Positions 1-5,808 of a stretch of DNA of 6,175 nucleotides are shown here, in pieces. The first letter of the stretch is position 1. Each line of letters starts with the position of its first letter. The stretch lies in contig JACMOJ010000355.1 of the NCBI GenBank assembly GCA_014378085.1, forward strand, positions 1 through 6,175, given 5' to 3'. Both the position numbers and the translations under genes were made by a program. Origin of the DNA: Burkholderiales bacterium (lineage in GTDB: Bacteria; Pseudomonadota; Gammaproteobacteria; Burkholderiales; Usitatibacteraceae). Below the pieces are notes generated by a model. The model was not told the origin of the DNA. It was given only the letters and a program-made list of their open reading frames with translations, and searched no databases.

Positions 1-1425
1 CCAACACCAGCACCAGCACCGCTCACGTACAAAGTAGCCTTAGTTGGCGCGCAGGAAAATCCCCCCGTGCTCACTGCCGCCAGCGGTACGGGAACATTTG
101 CGCTTAACACCGCCGTCGGTACGCTCACTGGGTCTGTCACCACCGCCAACGTCGCCGCCACGATGGCTCACCTTCATACTGGCGCGGCGGGCACCAATGG
201 ACCTGTCTCGATTGGTCTTACCGAGACCGCTGCGGGTAGCGGCGTGTGGGCCGTCCCCGCCGGAACACGGCTTACTAGCGAGCAACTTGCGGCAATCTCG
301 ACCGGCGGTATGTACGCCAATGTGCATAGCGTTGCGTATCCCGGCGGGCAGATTCGTGGCCAAGTCGGCACCGAAGTTCGCACCGCGACCATGACCGGTA
401 CACAAGAGAATCCGGCTGTGACAACCAACGCCAAAGGCACGGGGATCCTCTCGGTGGATCCCATTACACGCGCCCTGGTTGCACGGATCACCACCTCTGG
501 CATCACGGCGGTCGCGGCGCATATTCACACCGGCGCGGTAGGCACCAATGGGCCAGTGATTGTGCCGTTGACAGAAACGAGCGCGGGTAGTGGCATTTGG
601 GTCACCGCCGCCAACACCACTTTCGACGCGCAACAGTACGCTGATTTCCTCGCGGGTAACCTCTACTTCAATGTCCACAGCACCGCGCGGCCGGGTGGCG
701 AAATTCGCGGCCAAATTGGGTTCGAGGTTATCGACGTACCAATGAGGGGCGTACAAGAAGTTCCTGCCAATACGTCGACAGCGAGTGCGACCGCGAGAAT
801 CTTGCTCAACCCGCTTACCCTCAGCGCCTCAGGCACCATCACCACCAGCGGCATGACTACCAGTGCGGCGCATATCCACACGGGCAACTATGGTGCGAAC
901 GGCCCGGTCACCTTCCCCTTCACCGTATCGGCGACGTCCCCTTCGGTGTATACGATGGCCGCTGCGACATTAACCACTGCCCAGTATCAGGCGCTGCTGG
1001 CCGGCGATATGTACACCAATGCGCACAGTGCGGCCTTTCCCGGCGGTGAGGTGCGTGGGCAAATCGGCGACGTGATTCGCACCGGCGTGATGACCGGCGC
1101 ACAAGAAGTGCCGGCAAATACTTCCACGGCGACCGGCCGAGGTTTTGGGCGCTTTAATCCAGTGACGTTGGAAGTCGCCTTCACCGCAGCCTCCACCGTG
1201 GTCAATCCAACGGTAGCCCATCTCCACACAGGCGCGGCCGGTGCCAACGGCCCAGTCACGATAGGTTTTACGCAGACAAGTCCCGGGGTATGGACTTCGG
1301 CACTCGGTGCAACCATGACACCCACACAGGCCGCCGCGTTTGCAGCGGGGGGCACGTACTACAACATCCACAGCGCCGCGTTCCCCGGCGGCGAAGTACG
1401 CGGGCAGGCGACGGGCCGCGAGTAA
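1..1425 (+). CDS. Four-CHRD-domain secreted/surface protein, 5'-truncated by window edge
   Basis: The frame is open from base 1 to TAA at 1423-1425, so the true start lies upstream; the GTG at 67 falls inside the first domain and is not a credible start. The visible 474 residues begin with a Pro/Ala/Thr linker (PTPAPAP), then four tandem CHRD (chordin-type) domains of about 116 residues each: nt 22-369, 370-720, 721-1068 and 1069-1422. Each repeat shows the same landmarks: a Q-E-N/V-P motif near the start, an A-H-[LI]-H-T-G motif followed by G-[TA]-N-G-P-V, an N-[VAI]-H-S motif, and a closing P-G-G-[EQ]-[IV]-R-G-Q. Repeats 3 and 4 share the identical stretch QEVPANTSTA. CHRD domains are a beta-rich fold of unclear biochemical role in bacteria, usually in exported proteins; export of this one is inferred because the N-terminus is missing. 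The Pro-rich linker would fit a lipoprotein or surface-anchored tether. It is followed directly by a terminator, so it ends its transcript. Confidence 0.93.
   Translation, partial: PTPAPAPLTYKVALVGAQENPPVLTAASGTGTFALNTAVGTLTGSVTTANVAATMAHLHTGAAGTNGPVSIGLTETAAGSGVWAVPAGTRLTSEQLAAISTGGMYANVHSVAYPGGQIRGQVGTEVRTATMTGTQENPAVTTNAKGTGILSVDPITRALVARITTSGITAVAAHIHTGAVGTNGPVIVPLTETSAGSGIWVTAANTTFDAQQYADFLAGNLYFNVHSTARPGGEIRGQIGFEVIDVPMRGVQEVPANTSTASATARILLNPLTLSASGTITTSGMTTSAAHIHTGNYGANGPVTFPFTVSATSPSVYTMAAATLTTAQYQALLAGDMYTNAHSAAFPGGEVRGQIGDVIRTGVMTGAQEVPANTSTATGRGFGRFNPVTLEVAFTAASTVVNPTVAHLHTGAAGANGPVTIGFTQTSPGVWTSALGATMTPTQAAAFAAGGTYYNIHSAAFPGGEVRGQATGRE
22..1422 (+). repeat. Four tandem CHRD-domain-coding repeats (about 348-354 nt period)
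   Basis: Repeat units at 22-369, 370-720, 721-1068 and 1069-1422 encode the four CHRD domains. They are clearly homologous as protein (shared AHxHTG, NxHS and PGGExRGQ landmarks at the same spacing) but diverged at the DNA level, with many synonymous differences even where the residues match. This suggests old intragenic duplication kept by selection rather than a recent expansion. Confidence 0.85.
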
Positions 1426-1445
1426 CCGTTTGGTTAGGTAATCGT

Positions 1446-1478
1446 AAAAATGCCCCGCATCCTGCGGGGCATTTTTTT
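1446..1478 (+). terminator. Intrinsic (rho-independent) terminator after the CHRD gene
   Basis: A perfect 14-bp stem pairs 1446-1459 with 1463-1476 around a 3-nt TCC loop. The GC-rich core is TGCCCCGCA/TGCGGGGCA, and the downstream arm runs into seven T residues at 1472-1478. It begins 21 nt after the CHRD stop codon. Because the upstream arm starts with five A residues, the structure could also terminate transcription coming from the other strand, although no minus-strand gene is seen nearby. Confidence 0.93.
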
Positions 1479-1549
1479 GGGCATCCGAAAAATTGTGTGG
1501 GATCCCGCGGCGAGCAAACTTGTAGAAGCCCAAGGAAATCGGCACAATT

Positions 1550-1571
1550 CAGTCAATTGCGGCGGTTCCCG
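1550..1571 (+). repeat. Dispersed 22-nt repeat, copy 1
   Basis: Core CAATTGC followed by GTTCCCG. It matches copy 3 (3989-4010) at 17 of 22 positions and copy 2 (2327-2348) at 16 of 22. It overlaps the possible coding relic, so chance similarity is more likely here than for the other copies. Confidence 0.35.
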
Positions 1572-1783
1572 ATGGCCGCCCGATTTCATACATCTATCAG
1601 GCGAATGAAGCGAAAATCGAACTCACTCTGACGAGTGCGAGAAGATTGCCCAAAAAGACTTCGTTGAATTCGTCCCGTAGGTCATTGTATGAACCGTCGG
1701 CTCACGCGCACCTGCATCGCTATAGACCCGCGTGAATCCCACTGGTGCTATTTGCCACGGTACACTATGGGCAGTATTGTCTT

Positions 1784-1788
1784 GGAGG
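1784..1788 (+). promoter_or_regulatory. Shine-Dalgarno site of the DUF433 gene
   Basis: GGAGG at 1784-1788 sits 6 nt before the ATG at 1795. It decides the start: an upstream in-frame ATG at 1732 would add 21 residues that do not resemble the family and lacks a comparable site. Confidence 0.85.
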
Positions 1789-1794
1789 CAAAGA

Positions 1795-2013
1795 ATGGAT
1801 TCACTTCACATTACCGTTGATCGCGAAATTCTTGGTGGAACACCGGTGTTTGCGGGCACGCGCGTGCCAATCCGCGTACTTTTTGAACACCTCGAAGCGG
1901 GCGACTCGTTGGAAGTATTTTTGCAAGACTTCCCGTCGGTGAGTCGAGATCTTGCGGTGCGCGTTTTAGAAGACGCGCGCATTGCCGTAGCACCCGATGC
2001 GCATCCTGCTTGA
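1795..2013 (+). CDS. DUF433 family antitoxin-like protein
   Basis: A 72-residue protein starting MDSLHITVDREILGGTPVF. The family signature is visible: I-T-[VI]-[DN]-x-x-I-L-G-G-T-P-V-F-A-G-T-R-V-P-[IV] (residues 5-26), followed by L-F-E-[HY]-L-E-A-G-D-S-L-E-x-F-L-x-D-F-P-S-V (about residues 28-48) and a final helix ending in VLEDAR. DUF433 proteins are small, with a winged-helix-like fold, and are commonly found as the antitoxin partner directly upstream of a DUF5615 PIN-like toxin. That is the arrangement here: the downstream toxin start at 1997 overlaps this gene's end by 17 nt, implying translational coupling. Length is normal for the family and nothing is missing. Neutralisation of the partner is inferred from family and context. 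Since the partner frame is broken, this antitoxin may now be an orphan. Confidence 0.92.
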   Translation: MDSLHITVDREILGGTPVFAGTRVPIRVLFEHLEAGDSLEVFLQDFPSVSRDLAVRVLEDARIAVAPDAHPA

Positions 2014-2317
2014 CGAATCCGTGCCCAGCCGTCTGGGTTCGCTGCTGTTGGGGCACGAGGCCAGATAGGTTCAACGCATGGGCTGGGCGGGCGTGAAGAA
2101 CGGGAAACTACTTGCGCTCGCTGCTTCTAACTTTGATGTGTTCCTGACTGCTGATAAAGGCATCGCATACCAGCAGAACGTGTCAGCTCTGCCCATTGCT
2201 GTGCTCATCGTTTCCGCTCGAAGTAACCGTCTAAACGACATTGCCAACACATTGCCTGCAATTTTGGGAGCACTTGCCGAGCTTCAACCGCGCACATTAC
2301 GGAAGGTTGCAGCTTGA
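1997..2317 (+). pseudogene. DUF5615 PIN-like toxin interrupted by in-frame TAG
   Basis: The frame starts with ATG at 1997 (MRILLDESVPSRLGSLLLGH), overlapping the DUF433 gene by 17 nt, and would encode 106 residues ending at TGA 2315-2317. Codon 24 (2066-2068) is TAG, in the segment GHEAR-stop-VQRMGWAG, where relatives typically read GHEVRTVQ or similar. The frame is unchanged on either side and the rest is well conserved: GWAGVKNGKLLALA, FDVFLTADKGIAYQQN and LPIAVLIVSARSNRL. DUF5615 is a PIN-like nuclease family whose acidic residues include the Asp of the N-terminal LLDE motif (D6) and the Asp of the central T-x-D motif. A restart at ATG 2078 would give a 79-residue protein lacking D6, so it would probably be inactive. 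Most likely a recent nonsense allele; readthrough, recoding or sequence error remain possible. Confidence 0.85.
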
Positions 2318-2480
2318 TGTGTCTTTCGGCCAAAAGCGGTCGTTCCCGCTCGTATTCCAACTGCGAACGAAAATGACAAAGACAGCAATCATTGCTGCGT
2401 ATTTTGTGCACAATCGCGTGGCTTGAAATCAAGCAAATAGTACTTACCTGGCTAAGATTAGTCATCCATGGAGTAGCACG
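2318..2480. other. Intergenic leader of the S41 peptidase gene with two short palindromes
   Basis: Beyond one dispersed repeat (2327-2348), this interval has two perfect short inverted repeats: CAGCAAT-C-ATTGCTG at 2383-2397 and GCTTGA-AA-TCAAGC at 2421-2434. They lie 84 and 47 nt upstream of the ATG at 2481, where regulator-binding sites are often found. I could not place a convincing sigma-70 promoter with correct spacing, so any regulatory role is a guess. Confidence 0.4.
2327..2348 (+). repeat. Dispersed 22-nt repeat, copy 2
   Basis: Begins CGGCCAAAAGCGG and ends CGTTCCCG. The first 13 bases, plus TTT immediately before, are identical to copy 4 (5606-5627). It lies 9 nt after the stop of the broken toxin frame. 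Confidence 0.55.
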
Positions 2481-3974
2481 ATGAAATTTGCGAAATCGTG
2501 TGTGAACTTTTGCTGCTTGCTGGCTGTTAACTCGGTGGTGATTGCCCAAGAGCGACCGAGTGTGGTCACCAATCCAAGCTTCGAAATCGCAGATGAGACA
2601 AGCACCACCAAATTGCTTGGATGGCGAACGACGGGCGATGGATCAGTGGTTCAAGTCGATACCATCGTTAAGCACTCTGGCAAGCAAAGTCTTCAAATAT
2701 GGCGCAAAGCTGGCTCAGAATTTAGTGGCATCGCCCAAGCGGTTGACGCAACGCCCTTTAGAGGGAAGGGCATTGTTCTAAAGGCTGCGCTAAGGTATGA
2801 CGGTCAAGTGGATGGACCGATTAACTTGTGGCTACGTGCAGACGGTGCGTCGCAGAGGAACCTGTCATTTGTGAATAGCTATCAGAGCCCGCCGTCTAAC
2901 GATGCGCTTTGGGTTGAGCGTCGAACGACCATGATGGTTGTGCCAGAAGATGCCACTCAATTACTGTTTGGTGCTGTTAATGGCGGAAGCGGACGGCTGT
3001 GGGTTGACGACATCGCGCTTGTTGACCTTGAAGAAGCCGGAGCGGCACAACCGCCATCGGAAGCCGCCGCAAAATACCTGAAGGAGGCGATCAGCAAGAC
3101 CCGCGCAATTGCGCTTAATGCCGACAAAGTGGACTGGGCGAAAACAGAAAAAATCGCGGCTGGTTTGTTGGCCGGAGCCATTAACTCGCAAGACACCTAT
3201 TCCGCCGTGTCGTTTATGCTGAAGCAGCTTGTCGATCGTCATAGTCACCTCATTCCAGCGACCGAGGCGACTCGACGCGCGGCAGAAACGCGGGTAGACA
3301 ATTTTTCAATTGAGAGCGAGCGGCTCGATCGTCATGGCTACCTATCCATACCGGGATACGTTGGCGGAAATCAAGAACGAGCGACGGCATTTGTGGACGA
3401 TATTCGCCAGCGTATTTCAACGTTGGCGAGCGGCAACACTTGCGGCTGGATCGTAGACCTTAGAAACAATACAGGGGGAAATATGTGGCCGATGATCGCG
3501 GGTTTGTCTCCGCTGATCGGTGAGGGACTCGTTGGCCTCTTCGAGTCTCCAAAAGCCAAAAGCGAGTGGCGAGTTGGGTCAAACGGGGACGCGATAATTG
3601 GTCAATCAAAGACGTCGGGTTCCAGTCCTGCAAGTTTCATCGATGGCGGGAAAGCTAGCGTTGCGGTACTTACTGGGCCACGAACAGCAAGTTCTGGTGA
3701 AGCTGTAGCAGTTGCATTTCGCGGTCGACCGAACACAAGGGCATTCGGCACACCGACCGCGGGCCTGACCACTGCGAATACGACCGTTGCAATGTCCGAT
3801 GGTGCAATGCTCGCGATCATGGTGTCTGTCTATGTCGACCGAACCGGCGCGAAGTATGGCGGAAAACTCATTCCGGACGAGTCAGTGGACGGGGCCACAA
3901 AGAACCTGTCGGATGATCCGGTTGTAAAAGCTGCGGCGAAATGGCTTAACGCCGGTGCGGGATGTCAGAAATAG
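2481..3974 (+). CDS. Secreted S41-family serine peptidase with N-terminal jelly-roll-like domain
   Basis: A 497-residue protein; ATG 2481 is preceded by GGAG at 2470-2473 (7-nt spacing). Residues 1-22 form a Sec signal peptide (basic start, hydrophobic core, V-I-A then Gln), so it acts in the periplasm or outside the cell. Residues about 28-178 resemble a carbohydrate-binding-like jelly roll: an N-P-S-F-E opening, a HSGKQSL motif, and a closing GRLWVDDIALVDLE. A helical linker follows. The C-terminal half (about 240-480) is an S41 peptidase domain of the IRBP/tricorn-like branch: D-R-H254-S, GYLSIPGYVGG (from 286), WIVDLRNNTGGNMWPM (323-338) and R-T-A-S404-S-G-E407. By comparison with that branch I propose H254, S404 and E407 as catalytic. 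The Lys used by tail-specific proteases is absent: the corresponding segment reads GTPTAGLTT. No PDZ domain is evident. Substrate unknown. The gene ends with TAG, and its next neighbour lies 127 nt away, so it is probably monocistronic. Confidence 0.88.
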   Translation: MKFAKSCVNFCCLLAVNSVVIAQERPSVVTNPSFEIADETSTTKLLGWRTTGDGSVVQVDTIVKHSGKQSLQIWRKAGSEFSGIAQAVDATPFRGKGIVLKAALRYDGQVDGPINLWLRADGASQRNLSFVNSYQSPPSNDALWVERRTTMMVVPEDATQLLFGAVNGGSGRLWVDDIALVDLEEAGAAQPPSEAAAKYLKEAISKTRAIALNADKVDWAKTEKIAAGLLAGAINSQDTYSAVSFMLKQLVDRHSHLIPATEATRRAAETRVDNFSIESERLDRHGYLSIPGYVGGNQERATAFVDDIRQRISTLASGNTCGWIVDLRNNTGGNMWPMIAGLSPLIGEGLVGLFESPKAKSEWRVGSNGDAIIGQSKTSGSSPASFIDGGKASVAVLTGPRTASSGEAVAVAFRGRPNTRAFGTPTAGLTTANTTVAMSDGAMLAIMVSVYVDRTGAKYGGKLIPDESVDGATKNLSDDPVVKAAAKWLNAGAGCQK

Positions 3975-3980
3975 TTTTCT

Positions 3981-4009
3981 GGGAAAAACGGCCAATTGCC
4001 GCTGTTCCC
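3981..4009 (+). other. Imperfect hairpin after the peptidase gene
   Basis: Just 7 nt past the S41 stop codon, GGGAA (3981-3985) and CGGC (3989-3992) can pair with GCCG (3998-4001) and TTCCC (4005-4009) around a CAATT loop, giving 10 pairs in a 12-position stem. No T-run follows, so a standard intrinsic terminator is not supported; it might act as an mRNA 3'-end stabiliser or simply reflect the dispersed repeat that overlaps it (3989-4010). Confidence 0.4.
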
Positions 4010-4010
4010 A
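3989..4010 (+). repeat. Dispersed 22-nt repeat, copy 3
   Basis: Begins CGGCCAATTGCCG and ends TGTTCCCA, 14 nt after the S41 peptidase stop. It matches copy 1 at 17 of 22 and copy 2 at 16 of 22 positions, and forms the right part of an imperfect hairpin. Confidence 0.45.
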
Positions 4011-4091
4011 AGCACCTTCTGATTTCGGCAATCTACTGATTTTGCGATGGCGGCTGAACAGAGACGCAATTACGTGGTCAGCGGCGTTTAT

Positions 4092-4097
4092 GGGGAG
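4092..4097 (+). promoter_or_regulatory. Shine-Dalgarno site of the alpha/beta hydrolase gene
   Basis: GGGGAG at 4092-4097 lies 4 nt before ATG 4102. It favours that start over the in-frame ATG at 4090, which overlaps the site itself and would add only MGSY in front of the signal peptide. Confidence 0.7.
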
Positions 4098-4101
4098 TTA
4101 C

Positions 4102-5301
4102 ATGAAAAAATATTTGCTTCTCTTGTTCTTAGTAATTGCGCCTGCTGCCCACGCGCAATCAAGTTTTACGTTCGACAACAAGCGAGGTCCTTACCTCGTA
4201 GGGCTGCGCGCTGTGTTTCAGTATGACGAATCACGAAGCTACGCGCGCGCTGCTCCCACGGTACCGTCCGTTGCACCATTGGCCTCCGCTGCGCCAATTC
4301 CAACTGCTCCAGCCGCATCGCGTCCGATACAAACACTCATTTGGTATCCGGCCAACGCATCCTCGAACCCCTTGACGTACGGCGATTACATCGAGTTTGG
4401 CGTCAATCGTGAGAACTTCAATTTTGCAGCGAGTGAAACCACGCGGCTTGCAGATGAAATGCTGAAGACTTACCGCTGGACGCCCGAACAGATTGCGTTG
4501 GAAAAAGTGCGCGTCCAATGGGCAAGTCGTGACGCGCTGCCTGCCTCGGGTAAATTTCCTGTCGTTATTTATGCGCCCAGCTTTCGCGGTCCCGCGTATG
4601 AAAATAGCGACCTTTGCGAGTATCTGGCGAGCCATGGGTAGGTTGTGATCGCCAGTCCATCGCAGGGTGTCGATGACAAGGGAATGACTATAGATCGCGT
4701 CGGGCTGGATGCACAGGTTTCTGACATTCATTACTTGATGAGATACGCGGCAAGCATTCCTGAGACAGATACCACGCAGATCGCGATCATCGGATTTAGT
4801 TGGGGCGGGATGTCCAATGCGTTCGCTGCAGTTGATCGGCCGGCCGTACGTGCCCTAGTCTTTCTCGATGGCTCAATCCGCTACTACACGCAACTTGTTG
4901 AACAGTTCAACTTGAATTCGGGTAAACGGTTCAATATCCCATTGCTTTATTTCTCGCAGCGCCCGCCGATTTTTAGAGATCAGCAAGCCAAAATGGACGC
5001 GGGCGACAAAGTTCTGGCGAAACTGACGAGCAAGAGCCTTTATCTGGTGACAATGAACTTCATGAGTCACCAGGACCATAGCTCACTATTCATTCGCGAA
5101 TTCGGGCGAAAACTTTATGCGGCCGCAACGCCAGAAGAAGTATCTGCAAGCTATGGCGCAATGGCGCAGTACGTACAGCAGTTCCTCGACGCCGTTTTGA
5201 AAAACGATAAGGCGGGTCTCGCCTTTATGGCGCGTTCGCCATCGGCGAATAACATACCTTCGAGCATGATGAGGCTGCAAACCATACGTGGAACACGTTA
5301 G
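4102..5301 (+). pseudogene. Secreted alpha/beta hydrolase (PAF-acetylhydrolase/dienelactone hydrolase-like) interrupted by in-frame TAG
   Basis: ATG 4102 opens a Sec signal peptide (MKKYLLLLFLVIAPAAHA, then Gln). The mature part starts with GPYLVGLRAVFQYD, then an Ala/Pro-rich linker (about residues 50-75), R-P-I-Q-T-L-I-W-Y-P-A, and KFPVVIYAPSFRGPAYEN. Codon 180 (4639-4641) is TAG in the segment YLASHG-stop-VVIASPS, where family members typically read Gly-Tyr-Val-Val; TAC or TAT to TAG is one base change. The same frame continues without loss to TAG 5299-5301 (399 codons overall). Downstream are the nucleophile elbow GFS233WGG, FLD256G, and a His motif SH323QDH326. The Ser-to-Asp gap of 23 residues matches that of plasma PAF-acetylhydrolase, supporting an esterase/lipase-type triad; the true substrate is unknown. 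A product stopping at 179 residues would lack all catalytic residues. GTG 4645 could restart but has no good ribosome binding site. Recent nonsense allele is the simplest reading. Confidence 0.85.
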
Positions 5302-5512
5302 TGGCGTCCCGTACTTTCCTATCGTCCGTTTGGGTTGCGGATGCGACGTTAGAATCATTACTTTGGGACCGGGCAGCCTGATTTCTACGGTCGATGGGCC
5401 CGAATGCGCCCTTGGCAAAAGACGCGCTCGCCCTTCTGGCAGACAATGCGGCCTAAAGTCTTGCTCCATCGGACCCGGTACGGCAGGCACCACAAGCTTG
5501 AACATTAAACAG

Positions 5513-5618
5513 CCGCTTTCCCGAAAACTGTACAGCTGCAGTGGGTCATCCACTCGGAAGAGTGCAGAGATCCGGAATTTGCTGGTAGATTTGCGATGGT
5601 GTTTTCGGCCAAAAGCGG
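5513..5618. repeat. Imperfect inverted repeat enclosing small hairpins
   Basis: The left arm 5513-5528, read on the minus strand, is GTTTTCGG-G-AAAGCGG. The right arm 5601-5618 on the plus strand is GTTTTCGG-CCA-AAAGCGG. Fifteen positions are identical, with a 1-nt versus 3-nt difference in the middle, and the arms lie 72 nt apart. Between them are CACTC-GGAA-GAGTG (5551-5564), a perfect 5-bp stem with a tetraloop, and an alternative GTGG/CCAC stem (5541-5544 with 5550-5553) that competes for the same bases. Two copies of the dispersed repeat in opposite orientation would explain the arms. Confidence 0.55.
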
Positions 5619-5627
5619 ACATCCAAA
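5606..5627 (+). repeat. Dispersed 22-nt repeat, copy 4
   Basis: Begins CGGCCAAAAGCGG, identical to copy 2 over 13 bases and preceded by the same TTT, then diverges to ACATCCAAA. An inverted relative of it lies at 5513-5528. Confidence 0.55.
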
Positions 5628-5774
5628 TGCGCCCTCCAGTTGAAGTTTTGCCCATTGCAAACTACACGCCAGATTTGTATGGTTGGCAGGCTAGCTTATC
5701 AACGAGAAGTATATGAGCGCACTGCACCTTCGGCAACGAATGCATCATAAACGATGCAAATTCTCATTAAATTG

Positions 5775-5803
5775 TTGCAATGCATTGCATGGGATGCAAT
5801 AAT
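5775..5803 (+). promoter_or_regulatory. Sigma-70-type promoter of the hipB-like gene (extended -10)
   Basis: The -35 element TTGCAA (5775-5780) is separated by exactly 17 nt from the -10 element AATAAT (5798-5803, 5 of 6 to consensus). TGC directly before the -10 gives an extended -10. Transcription would be expected to start 6-8 nt downstream, at about 5809-5811, which coincides with the ATG at 5809. This predicts a leaderless mRNA and agrees with the absence of a properly spaced Shine-Dalgarno site. Confidence 0.65.
5776..5800. promoter_or_regulatory. Nested palindromic operator over the hipB-like promoter
   Basis: Two perfect inverted repeats share a half-site: TGCAATGCATTGCA (5776-5789) and ATTGCAT-GGG-ATGCAAT (5784-5800). 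They cover the -35, the spacer and the start of the -10. Further ATGCA words lie upstream at 5740-5744 and 5754-5758. HipB/Xre antitoxins typically repress their own operon by binding such palindromes, so autoregulation by the adjacent gene is the natural inference. Confidence 0.7.
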
Positions 5804-5808
5804 CGGCC

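Larger units (their letters stand above)
1479..1794. other. Gene-free stretch with possible decayed coding relic
   Basis: No intact gene with a start codon, ribosome binding site and recognisable family was found between the terminator and the DUF433 gene. Two adjacent frames within 1550-1680 read like one short protein C-terminus split by a single frameshift: frame 2 gives DGRPISYIYQANEAKIELT up to about 1627, then frame 1 gives DECEKIAQKDFVEFVP followed by TAG at 1678-1680. I do not recognise the family. One copy of a dispersed short repeat (1550-1571) overlaps it. The remainder (1681-1794) shows nothing certain apart from the ribosome binding site of the next gene. Confidence 0.4.
5302..5740. 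other. Gene-free spacer between hydrolase and hipB-like gene
   Basis: No recognisable gene is present on either strand: the reading frames covering it have no family landmarks, no ribosome binding sites and conflict with one another. It contains a dispersed repeat copy at 5606-5627, an inverted relative at 5513-5528, and small hairpins between them. I found no clear terminator for the hydrolase gene here. The remainder looks like decayed or non-coding DNA. Confidence 0.55.

Noticed and set aside
40..756. Long minus-strand open frame (238 codons) opposite the CHRD gene
   Set aside because: It is antisense to an unmistakable CHRD-domain gene and its product shows no family landmark; GC-rich codons readily leave such shadows.
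1752..1780. Promoter-like TTGCCA and TATTGT with 17-nt spacing before the DUF433 gene
   Set aside because: The predicted transcription start would fall at about 1787, inside the Shine-Dalgarno site, which would then be missing from the mRNA.
3972..4023. Readthrough of the S41 gene's TAG into 16 more codons
   Set aside because: The extension runs through a repeat and hairpin, shows no conserved residues, and the domain is complete before the stop.
5235..5249. Perfect hairpin TTCGCC-ATC-GGCGAA
   Set aside because: It lies within the hydrolase coding sequence with no T-run after it; a 6-bp stem is likely by chance.
4645..5301. Separate gene starting at GTG 4645 for the second half of the hydrolase
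   Set aside because: It begins in the middle of the conserved core beta strand (VVIASPS), lacks a good ribosome binding site, and continues the upstream frame exactly; a split by nonsense codon explains it better.
5086..5716. Open frames of 142 and 189 codons on the two strands around the hydrolase 3' end and spacer
   Set aside because: They overlap each other and the hydrolase, have no ribosome binding site or recognisable motif, and contain the dispersed repeats.
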